From the NCBI RefSeq assembly GCF_900095135.1, contig NZ_LT605205.1:992001-1056000 (forward strand): DNA of 64,000 nucleotides. The letters run 5' to 3'. Within the stretch, counting starts at the first letter, position 1. Every line of letters begins with the position of its first letter. The notes beneath the pieces are model-generated. The model was not told where the DNA came from and searched no databases. It saw nothing but the letters and a program-made list of their open reading frames with translations. This DNA is from Proteiniphilum saccharofermentans. GTDB lineage: Bacteria; Bacteroidota; Bacteroidia; Bacteroidales; Dysgonomonadaceae. Positions 16,950-27,601 of the stretch are shown here, one piece after another. Position numbers and translations under genes: made by a program.

Positions 16950-19079
16950 ATGGCTAAGGGTTCAAAAGAAGCATTACAATTCACTCGTAACATTGGTATC
17001 ATGGCTCATATCGATGCCGGCAAGACTACCACCTCCGAGCGTATCCTGTTTTATACGGGATTGACGCATAAGATCGGGGAGGTACATGACGGCGCTGCGA
17101 CCATGGACTGGATGGAACAGGAGCAGGAGCGTGGTATCACCATTACTTCCGCTGCTACCACCACGAGCTGGAAATATGATGACAAAACATATAAAATCAA
17201 TCTGATTGACACCCCGGGACACGTTGACTTCACCGTAGAGGTAGAACGGTCGTTACGTGTACTCGACGGAGCGGTTGCTGCGTTTTGCGCCGTAGGCGGC
17301 GTGGAGCCGCAGTCGGAGACCGTATGGCGTCAGGCAGACAAATATAAGGTGCCCCGTGTAGGTTACGTCAACAAGATGGACCGTTCGGGCGCTAATTTCT
17401 TTGACGTGGTACGTCAGGTAAAAGAGATGTTGGGCGCTACGGCATGTCCCATCCAGATACCTATTGGAGCGGAAGAGACTTTCAAGGGAGTGGTTGACCT
17501 GGTCACCATGAAAGCGCTCTACTGGCACGATGAAACTATGGGAGCCGACTACGATGTAGTGGATATTCCCGCCGATTTGCTGGATGAAGCCAACGAATGG
17601 CGCGAGAAGATGCTTGAAACCATTGCAGAGTGCGATGACCAGTTGATGGAGAAATACTTCGACGATCCTTCCACTATTACAGAAGATGAGATCAGGGCAG
17701 CCATCCGTAAAGGTACGCTGGCAATGCAGATCAATCCTATGATTTGCGGATCATCTTTTAAAAACAAAGGGGTACAGACACTGCTTGACGCAGTATGTGC
17801 TTACCTGCCCAGCCCGATCGATACAGAGGCTATTGCCGGTACCGATCCGAGAGATCCGGACAAAGAACTGGTACGCCATCCCGACCCGTCGGAACCGATG
17901 TGTGCTTTGGCATTCAAGATTGCCACAGACCCCTATGTGGGTCGTCTCTGCTTCTTCCGTGTCTATTCGGGAGAACTCGATGCCGGTTCATATGTGTACA
18001 ACACCCGTTCCGGCAAGAAAGAGCGTATCTCACGTCTCTTCCAGATGCATTCCAACAAACAGAATCCTAAAGATTTTATCGGAACCGGAGATATCGGTGC
18101 CGGTGTAGGTTTTAAAGATATCCGTACGGGAGATACCCTTTGCGACGAAAATCATCCCATTATCCTGGAAGCGATCGATTTCCCGGATCCGGTGATCGGC
18201 ATCGCGGTAGAACCCAAAACGCAGAAGGATTTGGACAAACTTTCCACCGGGCTGGCTAAGCTGGCGGAAGAAGATCCTACCTTTACTGTGAAAACTGATG
18301 AAGATACGGGACAGACTGTGATCTCAGGTATGGGTGAGCTTCACCTTGAGATCATTATCGACCGTTTGAAACGGGAGTTCAAGGTAGAAGCCAACCAGGG
18401 TCGTCCGCAGGTATCTTACAAGGAAGCTATCACCAAACCCGTTGAATTACGTGAGACCTATAAGAAACAGACTGGTGGTCGTGGTAAGTATGCCGATATG
18501 ATCGTGCGTGTTGAACCGGCCGACAAGGATTTCGAAGGCGAATTGCAGTTTGTAGATGAAGTGAAGGGTGGTAACATTCCAAAAGAATATATCCCCTCTA
18601 TCCAGAAAGGATTCCAGCGTGCAATGAAAAACGGCGTACTTGCCGGTTACGCGTTGGATAAACTGAAAGTGACAGTAATCGACGGTTCATATCACCCGGT
18701 AGACTCCGACCAGCTCTCGTTTGAGATCTGTGCTATACAGGCTTTCAAATCTGCAGCTGAAAAAGCAGGTCCGGTATTGCTTGAACCGATTATGAAGGTA
18801 GAGGTGGTGACCCCCGAAGAAAGCATGGGTGATGTGATTTCCGACCTGAACAAGCGTCGCGGACAAGTGGAAGGGATGGAATCGAACCGTTCCGGGGCAC
18901 GTGTGGTGAAAGCCAAAACGCCGCTGTCTGAAATGTTCGGTTACGTAACCTCTTTGCGTACCATCACCTCGGGACGCGCCACATCCACTATGTCGTTCTC
19001 GCACTTTGAAGAGGTTTCTTCTTCCATTGCAAGACAGGTATTGACGGAAGTGAAAGGCCGTGTAGATTTGATCAAGTAA
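16950..19079 (+). CDS. fusA: Translation elongation factor G
   Basis: The 709-residue GTPase has the P-loop AHIDAGKTT at residues 19-27, DTPGH at about 87, and NKMD at about 141, followed by domains II-V that mimic t[12 protein letters not shown] marks domain IV. It drives translocation of tRNA and mRNA on the ribosome and works with RRF in recycling. It is the third gene of the str operon. The usual tuf gene does not follow here; rpsJ comes next after a structured 102-bp gap. Confidence 0.97.
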   Translation: MAKGSKEALQFTRNIGIMAHIDAGKTTTSERILFYTGLTHKIGEVHDGAATMDWMEQEQERGITITSAATTTSWKYDDKTYKINLIDTPGHVDFTVEVERSLRVLDGAVAAFCAVGGVEPQSETVWRQADKYKVPRVGYVNKMDRSGANFFDVVRQVKEMLGATACPIQIPIGAEETFKGVVDLVTMKALYWHDETMGADYDVVDIPADLLDEANEWREKMLETIAECDDQLMEKYFDDPSTITEDEIRAAIRKGTLAMQINPMICGSSFKNKGVQTLLDAVCAYLPSPIDTEAIAGTDPRDPDKELVRHPDPSEPMCALAFKIATDPYVGRLCFFRVYSGELDAGSYVYNTRSGKKERISRLFQMHSNKQNPKDFIGTGDIGAGVGFKDIRTGDTLCDENHPIILEAIDFPDPVIGIAVEPKTQKDLDKLSTGLAKLAEEDPTFTVKTDEDTGQTVISGMGELHLEIIIDRLKREFKVEANQGRPQVSYKEAITKPVELRETYKKQTGGRGKYADMIVRVEPADKDFEGELQFVDEVKGGNIPKEYIPSIQKGFQRAMKNGVLAGYALDKLKVTVIDGSYHPVDSDQLSFEICAIQAFKSAAEKAGPVLLEPIMKVEVVTPEESMGDVISDLNKRRGQVEGMESNRSGARVVKAKTPLSEMFGYVTSLRTITSGRATSTMSFSHFEEVSSSIARQVLTEVKGRVDLIK

Positions 19080-19095
19080 TAAACATTTTACGCCG

Positions 19096-19159
19096 CATTT
19101 TCGGTAAGCAATACGAGTAGAAGATAAGCTTGCTTATATTATACCGTTGCGAGAAAATG
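19096..19159 (+). promoter_or_regulatory. Structured fusA-rpsJ gap with two mutually exclusive stems
   Basis: CATTTT at 19096-19101 pairs with AAAATG at 19154-19159, and CGGTA at 19102-19106 with TACCG at 19142-19146. Inside, ATAAGC/GCTTAT (19124-19129 with 19132-19137) competes with TAAGCAA/TTGCTTA (19105-19111 with 19130-19136). There is no T run, so it is not a plain terminator. The rpsJ leader is the L4 target in Escherichia coli; whether this is an equivalent is open. Confidence 0.5.
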
Positions 19160-19181
19160 TCTAAATTCATTGAAATATTTT

Positions 19182-19487
19182 ATGAGCCAAAAAATCAGAA
19201 TTAAACTGAAGTCTTACGATTACAGCCTGGTGGACAAGTCTGCCGAGAAGATCGTAAAAACCGTAAAAGCTACGGGTGCAGTGGTAAGTGGTCCAATTCC
19301 GTTGCCGACGCACAAACGTATTTTTACCGTGAACCGCTCCACGTTCGTCAACAAGAAATCGCGCGAGCAGTTCGAACTGGCCTCTTTCAAGAGACTCATC
19401 GATATTTACAGCTCTACGGCCAAAACCGTAGACGCCCTGATGAAGCTTGAATTGCCCAGTGGTGTGGAAGTAGAAATCAAAGTATGA
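19182..19487 (+). CDS. rpsJ: 30S ribosomal protein uS10
   Basis: From the ATG at 19182 the protein has 101 residues ([14 protein letters not shown]), the standard length and N-terminus; an in-frame upstream ATG at 19170 adds four residues and is not expected. The conserved loop [16 protein letters not shown] lies in the middle. S10 sits in the small-subunit head and also serves as NusE in transcription antitermination. It opens the S10 operon part of the cluster. Confidence 0.97.
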   Translation: MSQKIRIKLKSYDYSLVDKSAEKIVKTVKATGAVVSGPIPLPTHKRIFTVNRSTFVNKKSREQFELASFKRLIDIYSSTAKTVDALMKLELPSGVEVEIKV

Positions 19488-19498
19488 TAAAATAGACA

Positions 19499-19600
19499 CA
19501 AGACAAAAGAACCAAGAGCCAAGACAGAAGGGTCAAGACAAAAAAGTCTTGAATCTAGTCTTGAATCTTGCATCTTGGTTCTTGAATCTAAATTAAAACA
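19499..19600. repeat. Junction repeat forming a large hairpin between rpsJ and rplC
   Basis: TTGAATCTTG-type units dominate the right half. AAGAACCAAGA at 19507-19517 pairs with TCTTGGTTCTT at 19573-19583, and TCAAGAC at 19533-19539 pairs with GTCTTGA at 19546-19552 around a run of six As. The unit is shared with the leuC-leuD, leuB-ilvD and ilvC-pdxA junctions. Confidence 0.7.
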
Positions 19601-19608
19601 AGAGAGAA

Positions 19609-20226
19609 ATGCCAGGATTATTAGGAAGAAAAATCGGAATGACATCCGTTTTCAGTGCCGAGGGGAAAAATATCCCATGCACTGTTATCGAAGCAGGTCC
19701 TTGCGTGGTGACTCAGGTGAAGACCGTTGAAAAAGACGGTTACGATGCTATTCAGCTCGGGTTTGAAGACAAGAAAGACAAGCATACCCCCAACGCTGAG
19801 AAAGGGCATTTTAAGAAAGCCGGAGTTAGCCCCAAGAGACACTTGGCCGAGTTCAAAGGTTTTGGAAACGAGTACAAAGCCGGATCCGAGATCAAAGTAG
19901 ATCTTTTCAATGATACCGTCTATGTAGACGTGATCGGGAAATCGAAAGGAAAAGGATTCCAGGGTGTGGTAAAACGCCATGGATTTGGCGGTGTCGGCCA
20001 GTCGACACATGGTCAGCACAACAGGTTGCGTGCTCCCGGGTCAATCGGGGCATGTTCCTATCCCGCGAAAGTATTCAAGGGAACCCGTATGGCCGGACAG
20101 ATGGGTAACGAGCGGGTAACCGTTCAGAACCTGCAGGTGATCAAAGTAATTCCCGAACACAATCTTTTGCTTATAAAAGGTTCTATTCCGGGAAGTAAAG
20201 GTTCAATCGTAGCAATAGAGAAATAA
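19609..20226 (+). CDS. rplC: 50S ribosomal protein uL3
   Basis: The 205-residue product has the L3 start ([15 protein letters not shown]) and the conserved loop [18 protein letters not shown], which reaches toward the peptidyl transferase centre. Length is normal. It is separated from rpsJ by 121 bp of repeat-derived sequence and from rplD by a single base. Confidence 0.98.
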   Translation: MPGLLGRKIGMTSVFSAEGKNIPCTVIEAGPCVVTQVKTVEKDGYDAIQLGFEDKKDKHTPNAEKGHFKKAGVSPKRHLAEFKGFGNEYKAGSEIKVDLFNDTVYVDVIGKSKGKGFQGVVKRHGFGGVGQSTHGQHNRLRAPGSIGACSYPAKVFKGTRMAGQMGNERVTVQNLQVIKVIPEHNLLLIKGSIPGSKGSIVAIEK

Positions 20227-20227
20227 A

Positions 20228-20857
20228 ATGGAATTAAGCGTATATAATATCAAAGGAGAGGTAACAGACAAGAAGGTGACACTCGACGATTCCATTTTCG
20301 GGATTGAACCCAATGACCATGTTATCTGGTTGGATGTAAAGCAATATATGGCCAACCGGCGTCAAGGTACGCACAAATCGAAAGAGAGAAGTGAAATTGC
20401 AGGAAGTACGCGCAAGCTGATCCGTCAGAAAGGTAGCGGTGGTGCCCGTCGCGGTGATATCAAATCGCCCGTGCTGGTAGGTGGAGGCCGTGTATTTGGC
20501 CCCAAACCGCGTGATTACAGCTTCAAGGTAAATAAAAAGGTGAAAGCATTGGCACGTAAATCGGCCCTCTCACTGAAGGCGAAAAACAACGCCATCGTAG
20601 TGGTGGAAGATTTCACTTTTGATACCCCTAAGACCAAGCAGTTCGTGGAGTTGACAAAGAATCTGCAACTCGCTGATAAAAAGCTACTTTTCATTTTGCC
20701 GAATCAAAATAAAAACGTATATTTGTCGGCCCGAAATTTGGGCGGTATCAATGTGGTAACAGCTTCTGACATAAATACATACAAAATTATGGATTGCGCC
20801 AGTCTGGTGATGATGGAATCATCGGTAGCTGTAATTGATAACCTGTTTAAAGCATAA
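20228..20857 (+). CDS. rplD: 50S ribosomal protein uL4
   Basis: The 209-residue protein has the exit-tunnel loop around [17 protein letters not shown] and a globular C-terminal domain. In many bacteria free L4 represses the S10 operon through its leader; here a candidate leader structure is found before rpsJ. The gene begins one base after rplC and is followed by rplW after 11 bp. Confidence 0.98.
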   Translation: MELSVYNIKGEVTDKKVTLDDSIFGIEPNDHVIWLDVKQYMANRRQGTHKSKERSEIAGSTRKLIRQKGSGGARRGDIKSPVLVGGGRVFGPKPRDYSFKVNKKVKALARKSALSLKAKNNAIVVVEDFTFDTPKTKQFVELTKNLQLADKKLLFILPNQNKNVYLSARNLGGINVVTASDINTYKIMDCASLVMMESSVAVIDNLFKA

Positions 20858-20868
20858 GGAGAATAGAA

Positions 20869-21162
20869 ATGAGTGTAATAGTAAAACCCATATTCACAGA
20901 GAAACAAACCGCATTAACGGATAAATTCGAGAACCGTTACGGTTTTATTGTGGAGCCTTCTGCTAATAAGGTTGAAATTAAAAATGCCGTTGAAGCGCTT
21001 TATAACGTACATGTGGAAAGCGTGAATACGATGAAGTATGATGGTAAGCTGAGAAGCCGGTATACAAAATCGGGCGTTGTGCAGGGACGTACCTCTTCAT
21101 ACAAGAAAGCAATCGTCACCTTGAAGAAAGGTGAAACAATCGATTTATTCAGCAATATCTAA
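20869..21162 (+). CDS. rplW: 50S ribosomal protein uL23
   Basis: The 97-residue protein shows the L23 pattern ([32 protein letters not shown]). It forms the docking site for trigger factor and SRP at the tunnel exit. An AAGGAG sequence 8 bp before the ATG is one of few Shine-Dalgarno-like sites in the cluster. Confidence 0.97.
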   Translation: MSVIVKPIFTEKQTALTDKFENRYGFIVEPSANKVEIKNAVEALYNVHVESVNTMKYDGKLRSRYTKSGVVQGRTSSYKKAIVTLKKGETIDLFSNI

Positions 21163-21167
21163 AAGTA

Positions 21168-21995
21168 ATGGCAATACGTAAATTAAAGCCCACAACACCG
21201 GGGCAAAGACACAAGATTATCGGTTCATTTGAAAAGATCACTGCAAGTGTACCGGAGAAATCTCTTGTAGTTGGTAAGAGAGCGTCGGGCGGCCGCAACA
21301 ACCAGGGTAAGATGACCGTTGGTTATATTGGTGGCGGACACAAGAGACGTTTCAGGGTTATCGATTTCAAGAGAACAAAAGATGGTATCCCGGCCGTAGT
21401 AAAAAGCATAGAGTACGATCCCAACCGTTCGGCACGCATCGCGTTGCTGTATTATGCCGATGGGGTAAAAACGTACATCCTCGCGCCCAACGGCCTTGAA
21501 GTAGGAACCTCAGTGATGTCGGGGCCCACAGCGGCTCCTGAAGTTGGAAATGCACTCCCCTTGTCGGTTATTCCCATCGGTACGGTAATTCATAACATTG
21601 AATTGCGTCCGGGACAAGGGGCAAAGATGGCACGCTCTGCCGGAACATTTGCGCAATTGGTATCCCGCGAAGATAAATACGCGATTATCAAGATGCCTTC
21701 CGGTGAAGTTCGCAAAATTTTGTCGGCATGTAAAGCTACTATTGGAAGTGTTGGTAATTCGGACCATGCTCTGGAACAATCAGGTAAAGCCGGCCGTTCT
21801 CGTTGGCTCGGACGTCGTCCCCGCACCCGTGGTGTGGTGAAAAACCCGGTCGATCACCCGATGGGTGGTGGAGAAGGTCGCGCGTCGGGAGGCCATCCCA
21901 GATCAGCCAAAGGCTTATACGCAAAGGGCTTGAAAACAAGAGCGCCTAAAAAACATTCTTCGAAATACATCGTAGAGAGAAGAAAAAAGAAGTAA
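21168..21995 (+). CDS. rplB: 50S ribosomal protein uL2
   Basis: The 275-residue protein has the L2 oligonucleotide-binding and SH3-like domains and the C-terminal segment [17 protein letters not shown], with the essential histidine of the peptidyl transferase region. Length is as expected. It starts 5 bp after rplW. Confidence 0.98.
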   Translation: MAIRKLKPTTPGQRHKIIGSFEKITASVPEKSLVVGKRASGGRNNQGKMTVGYIGGGHKRRFRVIDFKRTKDGIPAVVKSIEYDPNRSARIALLYYADGVKTYILAPNGLEVGTSVMSGPTAAPEVGNALPLSVIPIGTVIHNIELRPGQGAKMARSAGTFAQLVSREDKYAIIKMPSGEVRKILSACKATIGSVGNSDHALEQSGKAGRSRWLGRRPRTRGVVKNPVDHPMGGGEGRASGGHPRSAKGLYAKGLKTRAPKKHSSKYIVERRKKK

Positions 21996-22017
21996 TCTGA
22001 TTAATTAATAAACAACT

Positions 22018-22287
22018 ATGAGCAGATCATTAAAGAAGGGTCCGTATATCAATCTGAAATTAGAGAAAAAAGTGAACGCCATGAATGAGAGCGGCAAGAA
22101 AACCGTGATCAAGACCTGGGCGCGCGCTTCGATGATATCACCTGATTTTGTGGGACACACCATTGCCGTACACAACGGGAATAAATTCATTCCTGTATAT
22201 ATCACGGAAAACATGGTGGGACATAAGCTTGGCGAATTTGCCGTGACCCGCACATTCCGCGGCCATGCAGGCAACCGCAAGAAATAA
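22018..22287 (+). CDS. rpsS: 30S ribosomal protein uS19
   Basis: The 89-residue product starts [11 protein letters not shown] and has the signature [22 protein letters not shown]19 lies in the small-subunit head next to S13. Spacing to neighbours is 22 and 38 bp. Confidence 0.98.
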   Translation: MSRSLKKGPYINLKLEKKVNAMNESGKKTVIKTWARASMISPDFVGHTIAVHNGNKFIPVYITENMVGHKLGEFAVTRTFRGHAGNRKK

Positions 22288-22325
22288 GATCAGGGCGCTT
22301 AACGAAATAAAAAACAGAAAAAGAG

Positions 22326-22739
22326 ATGAGTGCTAGAAAAAGAATATCAGCCGAACAAAGAAAACAAGAGCGTAAAGAGGTTTCTTTCGCGGTGTTGAAA
22401 AACGTTCCCAGTTCGCCCCGTAAAATGCGTTATGTAGCAGATATGGTGCGCGGCATGGAAGTGTTTAAAGCATTGGGCGTTTTGAAATTCTCCAACAAGG
22501 AAGCGTCGGGCAAGGTTGAGAAACTGTTGCTCTCGGCCATCGCTAACTGGGAACAGAAGAACGAACGTAAAGCCGAAACCGGCGAATTGTATATTAAGAC
22601 CATATCCGTGGATGAAGGTGCTACGTTGAAACGTCTCCGTCCTGCACCGCAGGGACGCGGATACAGGATCCGCAAACGCTCCAATCACGTGACGATCGTG
22701 GTAGATACATTCAAAAAAGAAGAACAAGAACAAAACTAA
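22326..22739 (+). CDS. rplV: 50S ribosomal protein uL22
   Basis: The 137-residue protein has the L22 core ([18 protein letters not shown]) and the tunnel hairpin near [16 protein letters not shown]. It contacts all domains of 23S rRNA and lines the exit tunnel. The C-terminus is acidic and lysine-rich (KKEEQEQN). The gap to rpsC is 4 bp. Confidence 0.97.
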   Translation: MSARKRISAEQRKQERKEVSFAVLKNVPSSPRKMRYVADMVRGMEVFKALGVLKFSNKEASGKVEKLLLSAIANWEQKNERKAETGELYIKTISVDEGATLKRLRPAPQGRGYRIRKRSNHVTIVVDTFKKEEQEQN

Positions 22740-22743
22740 GAAG

Positions 22744-23499
22744 ATGGGACAAAAAGTAAATCCGATAGCAAATCGTTTAGGGATCATCAAGGGATGGGAC
22801 TCTAACTGGTACGGCGGAAATAATTATGGCGACATTTTGCTGGAAGACAGCAAGATCCGCAAATATTTGAATGCCCGTCTTGCCAAAGCAAGTGTATCCC
22901 GCATCGTGATTGAGAGGACATTGAAACTCGTGACGATCACAATTTGTACGGCCCGCCCCGGTATCATTATCGGTAAAGGTGGCCAGGAGGTCGACAAATT
23001 GAAGGAAGAATTGATGAAGATCACCGATAAAGATATCCAGATCAATATATTTGAGATCAAGAAACCCGAACTCGACGCCGTAATCGTTGCCAATAACGTA
23101 GCGCGCCAGATCGAAGGTAAGATCGCGTATCGCCGTGCCGTGAAGATGGCCATCGCTTCCACCATGCGGATGGGGGCAGAAGGGATCAAAATCCAGGTGT
23201 CGGGTCGTTTGAACGGTGCTGAAATGGCTCGTTCGGAAATGTACAAGGAAGGAAGAACTCCTCTCCATACTTTCCGTGCCGACATTGATTACGCACAGGC
23301 GGAAGCACTTACCAAAGTGGGTCTGATCGGTGTTAAAGTATGGATTTGCCGTGGTGAGGTGTATGGTAAGAAAGACCTGGCACCTTCTTTTGCCACTTCC
23401 AAGGAAAACCGGGCCAATAGCGGTGGCAACCGTGGCGGCAACCGTCCCGAAGGAGGCGGCAGAGGCGGTAGACGCAGAAGAAATAAAAACAATGCTTAA
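22744..23499 (+). CDS. rpsC: 30S ribosomal protein uS3 with Gly/Arg-rich tail
   Basis: The 251-residue protein has an N-terminal KH domain ([18 protein letters not shown]) and the S3 C-terminal domain ([23 protein letters not shown]). The last 30 residues are an Asn/Gly/Arg-rich extension ([16 protein letters not shown]) beyond the shorter typical end. S3 guards mRNA entry and helps unwind structure; the tail could contact mRNA. Confidence 0.97.
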   Translation: MGQKVNPIANRLGIIKGWDSNWYGGNNYGDILLEDSKIRKYLNARLAKASVSRIVIERTLKLVTITICTARPGIIIGKGGQEVDKLKEELMKITDKDIQINIFEIKKPELDAVIVANNVARQIEGKIAYRRAVKMAIASTMRMGAEGIKIQVSGRLNGAEMARSEMYKEGRTPLHTFRADIDYAQAEALTKVGLIGVKVWICRGEVYGKKDLAPSFATSKENRANSGGNRGGNRPEGGGRGGRRRRNKNNA

Positions 23500-23510
23500 T
23501 TGAAGAAAAT

Positions 23511-23942
23511 ATGTTACAGCCAAAGAAAACAAAATTCAGAAGACAGCAGAAAGGCCGTATGAAGGGCAATGCCGGACGGGGCAACCAGCTGGCGTTTGGC
23601 TCTTTCGGGATAAAATCACTGCAATCTAAATGGATTACCGGACGCCAGATTGAAGCTGCGCGTATCGCCGTAACACGCTATATGCAGCGTCAGGGACAGG
23701 TTTGGGTACGTATTTTCCCCGATAAGCCTATCACTAAAAAGCCTGCTGAAGTACGTATGGGTAAAGGTAAAGGTAATCCTGAAGGATACGTGGCACCTGT
23801 TACTCCCGGAAGAATCCTCTTTGAGATAGAAGGTGTACCTTTCGATGTGGCAAAGGAGGCTTTGCGTTTAGCGGCTCAGAAATTGCCGGTTACCACTAAA
23901 TTTGTGGTGAGAAGAGATTATAATTATGAGCAAAAATCGTAA
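23511..23942 (+). CDS. rplP: 50S ribosomal protein uL16
   Basis: The 143-residue product starts [17 protein letters not shown] and contains [17 protein letters not shown]16 binds near the A site and is needed for late large-subunit assembly. It ends 6 bp before rpmC. Confidence 0.98.
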   Translation: MLQPKKTKFRRQQKGRMKGNAGRGNQLAFGSFGIKSLQSKWITGRQIEAARIAVTRYMQRQGQVWVRIFPDKPITKKPAEVRMGKGKGNPEGYVAPVTPGRILFEIEGVPFDVAKEALRLAAQKLPVTTKFVVRRDYNYEQKS

Positions 23943-23948
23943 GGCGAG

Positions 23949-24152
23949 ATGAAGAAACTAGAAGAATTAAAAGAATTATCCGATAAAGACCTGAAAGAAA
24001 GATTGGATGCTGAAGTGATCGCGCTCACACAGTTGCGTATCAACCACACCATTACTCCTCTCGACAATTCAGGCTCATTAAAGGAGAAGCGCAGAAACAT
24101 TGCCCGTATCCATACCGAGTTGCGTGCAAGAGAGTTGAAAAATGATCAATAA
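23949..24152 (+). CDS. rpmC: 50S ribosomal protein uL29
   Basis: The 67-residue two-helix protein has the pattern [19 protein letters not shown] and [13 protein letters not shown]. It packs beside L23 at the tunnel exit. The spacing to rplP and rpsQ is 6 and 8 bp, as in other S10 operons. Confidence 0.96.
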   Translation: MKKLEELKELSDKDLKERLDAEVIALTQLRINHTITPLDNSGSLKEKRRNIARIHTELRARELKNDQ

Positions 24153-24160
24153 ATGACAGA

Positions 24161-24418
24161 ATGGAAACGAGAAATTTAAGGAAAGAAAGAATCGGGGTCG
24201 TTTTCAGTAATAAGATGGATAAAACCGTCACTGTTGCTGTAAAATGGAAAGAGAAACACCCTATATATGGGAAGTTCGTTAATAAAACGAAGAAATTTCA
24301 CGCCCATGATGAGAAGAACGACTGTAACATCGGTGATACGGTGCGTATAATGGAAACCCGTCCTTTGAGCAAAACGAAGAGATGGAGAGTGGTTGAAGTA
24401 ATGGAAAGGGCCAAGTAA
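24161..24418 (+). CDS. rpsQ: 30S ribosomal protein uS17
   Basis: The 85-residue OB-fold protein has [20 protein letters not shown] and the conserved C-terminal [13 protein letters not shown]. It is an early-binding small-subunit protein. The next gene starts one base after the stop. Confidence 0.98.
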   Translation: METRNLRKERIGVVFSNKMDKTVTVAVKWKEKHPIYGKFVNKTKKFHAHDEKNDCNIGDTVRIMETRPLSKTKRWRVVEVMERAK

Positions 24419-24419
24419 G

Positions 24420-24785
24420 ATGATACAACAAGAATCAAGATTAACAGTAACCGACAACAGTGGAGCCAAAGAAGCGCTCTGTATCCGTGTTCTGGGTGGT
24501 ACCGGAAGACGTTATGCATCGGTAGGGGATGTGATTGTTGTAGCTATCAAGAGCACAATCCCTTCGAGTGATATTAAGAAAGGCGCTGTATCAAAAGCGA
24601 TCATCGTCCGTACGAAAAAGGAGATCCGTCGTGCCGACGGTTCATATATCCGTTTCGACGACAATGCCTGCGTTCTTTTGAACAATGCAGGAGAGTTGAG
24701 GGCCAGCCGTATTTTCGGTCCGGTTGCCCGTGAGTTGCGTGCGACGAACATGAAGATCGTTTCCTTGGCTCCCGAAGTATTATAA
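24420..24785 (+). CDS. rplN: 50S ribosomal protein uL14
   Basis: The 121-residue protein starts [19 protein letters not shown] and has the L14 signature in its middle ([16 protein letters not shown]). It forms an intersubunit bridge and binds the silencing factor RsfS. It is the first gene of the spc part of the cluster. Confidence 0.98.
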   Translation: MIQQESRLTVTDNSGAKEALCIRVLGGTGRRYASVGDVIVVAIKSTIPSSDIKKGAVSKAIIVRTKKEIRRADGSYIRFDDNACVLLNNAGELRASRIFGPVARELRATNMKIVSLAPEVL

Positions 24786-24806
24786 TCTATTAATCAATCA
24801 CAGGCA

Positions 24807-25127
24807 ATGAGTAAATTACATATAAAGAAAGGCGATACGGTTTACGTCAATTCCGGCGAAGACAAAGGAAAGACCGGCCGCGTGCTTGAGGTTTTGGTAA
24901 AAAAGAACCGCGCCGTGGTAGAGGGAGTAAACATGGTATCGAAACATACCAAACCCAACGCCCAGAATCCGAACGGAGGGATTGAGAAGAAAGAGGCCTC
25001 AGTGCACATCTCAAACCTGAACCCGGTAGATCCTAAAACCGGTAAACCTACCCGCGTTGGACGGAAAGAAAACAGTAAAGGCAAATTGGTTCGTTACGCT
25101 AAAAAATCTGGGGAGGAGATTAAATGA
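24807..25127 (+). CDS. rplX: 50S ribosomal protein uL24
   Basis: The 106-residue protein has a KOW motif near the start ([20 protein letters not shown]) and the loop [13 protein letters not shown]. It starts large-subunit assembly. Its stop overlaps the rplE start in an ATGA junction, so the two are translationally coupled. Confidence 0.98.
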   Translation: MSKLHIKKGDTVYVNSGEDKGKTGRVLEVLVKKNRAVVEGVNMVSKHTKPNAQNPNGGIEKKEASVHISNLNPVDPKTGKPTRVGRKENSKGKLVRYAKKSGEEIK

Positions 25128-25693
25128 GTACTACAACATACGAAGTAAGCTTAAAGAAAGATTATAAAGAGCGTATTGTCCCTGCGCTGGTGAAAGAATT
25201 CAACTACACCACCGTGATGCAGGCTCCCAGACTGGAGAAGATCGTAATCAACCAGGGATTGGGAATCGCAGTGGCCGACAAGAAGATCATCGAAACGGCT
25301 ATCAACGAACTGACTGCCATTACCGGCCAGAAGGCGGTAGCTACAGTGTCCCGTAAAGACATCTCGAATTTCAAGTTGCGTAAAAAAATGCCTATCGGCG
25401 TGCGGGTAACACTGCGTCACGATAAGATGTACGAATTCCTCGAAAGACTGGTGCGCGTGGCATTGCCCCGTATCCGTGACTTCAAAGGGATTGACGCCAA
25501 ACTCGACGGAAGAGGTAATTATACGTTGGGTATCCAGGAGCAGATCATCTTTCCGGAAATCAATATCGACAATATTAGCCGTTTACTGGGGATGAATATT
25601 ACATTCGTTACCACTGCTGCTACCGACGAAGAGGGATACGCCCTTCTGAGAGAATTCGGATTACCGTTTAAAAATGCACAAAAATCGCAATAA
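25124..25693 (+). CDS. rplE: 50S ribosomal protein uL5
   Basis: The 189-residue product has the L5 signature around [16 protein letters not shown] and the 5S-rRNA contact [12 protein letters not shown]. It anchors 5S rRNA in the central protuberance. Its stop codon is also the first triplet of a 160-bp repeat-derived gap, an unusual break inside the spc operon. Confidence 0.98.
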   Translation: MSTTTYEVSLKKDYKERIVPALVKEFNYTTVMQAPRLEKIVINQGLGIAVADKKIIETAINELTAITGQKAVATVSRKDISNFKLRKKMPIGVRVTLRHDKMYEFLERLVRVALPRIRDFKGIDAKLDGRGNYTLGIQEQIIFPEINIDNISRLLGMNITFVTTAATDEEGYALLREFGLPFKNAQKSQ

Positions 25694-25853
25694 GCTAAAT
25701 GAGCATAGGGCAAGTTTACTTGAATGTTTTCGATAAGCGAGCACAGAGGCAAAACAAGTTTTGACTATGTCGAGTGCAGAAAACAACTAAATTTACTTGA
25801 ACTATGCCATAGCGAGTGATTGACTAAATGAAATTGAAAAAAATCAGTAGATA
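25691..25853 (+). repeat. Hairpin-containing repeat family, copies between rplE and rpsN
   Basis: The gap begins TAAGCTAAATGAG, includes the symmetric CAAGT-TT-ACTTG (25711-25722), TTCGATAAGCGAG, then a second, decayed unit with AAATTTACTTGAACTATGCCATAGCGAG. A close relative with the same start lies at 50551. The first triplet is the rplE stop. Confidence 0.7.
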
Positions 25854-26123
25854 ATGGCAAAAGAATCAATGAAAGCCCGCGAGGTGAAGAGAGCCAAGAT
25901 GGTTGCCCGTTATGCCGAAAAAAGAGAGAAATATCTGGCAGAAGGTAATTACGAAGCGCTTCAATCCATACCTAAGAATGCCTCACCGGTACGTTTGCAC
26001 AACCGTTGCAAACTCACCGGCCGCCCTAAAGGATATATGCGCCAGTTTGGCATCTCACGTATCCAGTTCCGCGAAATGGCATCCAAAGGTTTGATACCAG
26101 GGGTAAAGAAAGCAAGCTGGTAA
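25854..26123 (+). CDS. rpsN: 30S ribosomal protein uS14, zinc-free form
   Basis: The 89-residue product is the long form that lacks the CxxC...CxxC zinc site of short S14; only one cysteine ([17 protein letters not shown]) is present. It sits in the head of the small subunit. It is isolated from its neighbours by repeat-filled gaps of 160 and 141 bp. Confidence 0.97.
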   Translation: MAKESMKAREVKRAKMVARYAEKREKYLAEGNYEALQSIPKNASPVRLHNRCKLTGRPKGYMRQFGISRIQFREMASKGLIPGVKKASW

Positions 26124-26136
26124 GGTTAATGTACCA

Positions 26137-26250
26137 ATGATACTAATGTGCCAATGATACTAATAACGGTTCAATTGGTAATTAGTAATTGATAATTGGT
26201 AATTAAGCGAAGCGAATAACTAAATATTGTCCCGGCAGTCGGGATCAATT
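26137..26250 (+). repeat. Compound junction repeat between rpsN and rpsH
   Basis: Two GTACCAATGATACTAAT/GTGCCAATGATACTAAT units lie at about 26129-26163, TAATTRGTAATT-type units at 26172-26206, and a CCCG palindrome at 26227-26245. All three modules occur at other gene junctions. Confidence 0.75.
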
Positions 26251-26264
26251 TAAATTTTTTATAT

Positions 26265-26660
26265 ATGACAGATCCAATAGCAGATTATTTGACGCGGCTA
26301 AGAAATGCCATCATGGCAAAGCACAGAGTGGTGGAAATACCCGCATCAAATTTAAAGAAAGATATCACCAAGATACTTTTCGAAAAGGGGTACATACTGA
26401 ACTATAAGTTCGTAGAGGACGGCCCCCAAGGCAGCATCATGATTGCTTTGAAATACGATCCGGTAAACAAGGTGAATGCAATCAAGAAACTTGAACGCGT
26501 TTCAACTCCCGGTTTGCGTAAATACGTCGGATATAAGGATATGCCGCGTGTGCTCAACGGTTTGGGTATCGCCATACTGTCAACTTCAAATGGAGTGATG
26601 ACCGATAAAGAAGCCCGCGAACAGAAAGTGGGCGGAGAAGTTTTATGTTTCGTTTATTAA
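26265..26660 (+). CDS. rpsH: 30S ribosomal protein uS8
   Basis: The 131-residue protein begins [15 protein letters not shown] and ends with the S8 signature [18 protein letters not shown]. It binds the central domain of 16S rRNA and represses the spc operon in Escherichia coli. The gene follows a repeat-rich gap. Confidence 0.98.
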   Translation: MTDPIADYLTRLRNAIMAKHRVVEIPASNLKKDITKILFEKGYILNYKFVEDGPQGSIMIALKYDPVNKVNAIKKLERVSTPGLRKYVGYKDMPRVLNGLGIAILSTSNGVMTDKEAREQKVGGEVLCFVY

Positions 26661-26677
26661 TTTGAAGGAGAGAGAGT

Positions 26678-27232
26678 ATGTCTAGAATAGGAAAATTACC
26701 CATCACGGTTCCTGCAGGAGTTGCAGTGACAATTGGAGATGATAATGTGATTACGCTGAAAGGCCCGAAAGGGGAACTGAGTCAGCCTGTGAGTGGGAAC
26801 ATGAAGATCGAATTGAATGATGGTGTGCTGACTATTGAACGTCCTGACGACGAGAAAGAAAGCCGCTCATTGCATGGTCTTTACCGCTCTTTATTGAATA
26901 ACATGGTGATTGGTGTTTCGGAAGGTTTCCGTAAGGAACTGGAACTCGTGGGTGTTGGTTATCGTGTATCCAACAACGGCCAGGTACTGGAGTTATCATT
27001 GGGATATACACACAGTATCTTCCTGCAACTGCCCAATGAAATCAAGGTGGAAACCAAAATGGAAAGGAACAAGAATCCGCTTATTATACTGGAATCCTGT
27101 GATAAACAATTACTGGGCCAGGTATGTGCCAAGATCCGTTCATTCCGGAAACCGGAACCTTATAAAGGTAAGGGTGTTCGTTTTGTGGGTGAACAGGTAC
27201 GTCGTAAGTCAGGTAAGACGGCATCTAAATAA
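26678..27232 (+). CDS. rplF: 50S ribosomal protein uL6
   Basis: The 184-residue protein has two repeated alpha/beta domains and the C-terminal signature PEPYKGKGVRFVGEQVRRK. It binds near the sarcin-ricin loop. GAAGGAGAG before the ATG is Shine-Dalgarno-like. Confidence 0.98.
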   Translation: MSRIGKLPITVPAGVAVTIGDDNVITLKGPKGELSQPVSGNMKIELNDGVLTIERPDDEKESRSLHGLYRSLLNNMVIGVSEGFRKELELVGVGYRVSNNGQVLELSLGYTHSIFLQLPNEIKVETKMERNKNPLIILESCDKQLLGQVCAKIRSFRKPEPYKGKGVRFVGEQVRRKSGKTASK

Positions 27233-27251
27233 CATGTAAACTGAATTCACT

Positions 27252-27596
27252 ATGTTGACAAAGAACGAAAGAAGATTAAAGATAAAGACCCGTGTACGGG
27301 GTAAAGTACACGGAACTCCCGAGAGACCCCGCCTCTCGGTATTCAGAAGCAATAAACAGATCTATGCCCAGGTGATCGATGATACCACCGGAAAGACCTT
27401 GGCTTCAGCCTCTTCTCTGAAAATGGAAGAAAAACTTCCCAAGAAAGAGATTGCAGCCAAAGTGGGTGAACTGATTGCCCAGAATGCGAGGGAAGCCGGA
27501 GTTGAGCAGGTAACTTTCGACAGGAACGGTTACCTCTATCACGGACGTATTAAAGAATTGGCAGATGCAGCCCGTAAAGGCGGACTTAAATTTTAA
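27252..27596 (+). CDS. rplR: 50S ribosomal protein uL18
   Basis: The 114-residue product has a basic N-terminus and the L18 core ([40 protein letters not shown]). It binds 5S rRNA with L5. It is followed by rpsE after 5 bp. Confidence 0.98.
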   Translation: MLTKNERRLKIKTRVRGKVHGTPERPRLSVFRSNKQIYAQVIDDTTGKTLASASSLKMEEKLPKKEIAAKVGELIAQNAREAGVEQVTFDRNGYLYHGRIKELADAARKGGLKF

Positions 27597-27601
27597 CGAT
27601 C

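Noticed and set aside
19080-19181. Missing tuf gene taken as a deletion
   Set aside because: Absence of tuf after fusA is common outside Proteobacteria, and the gap shows no remnant.
22777-23532. 251-codon open frame opposite rpsC
   Set aside because: It mirrors the S3 coding sequence; no start context or family resemblance.
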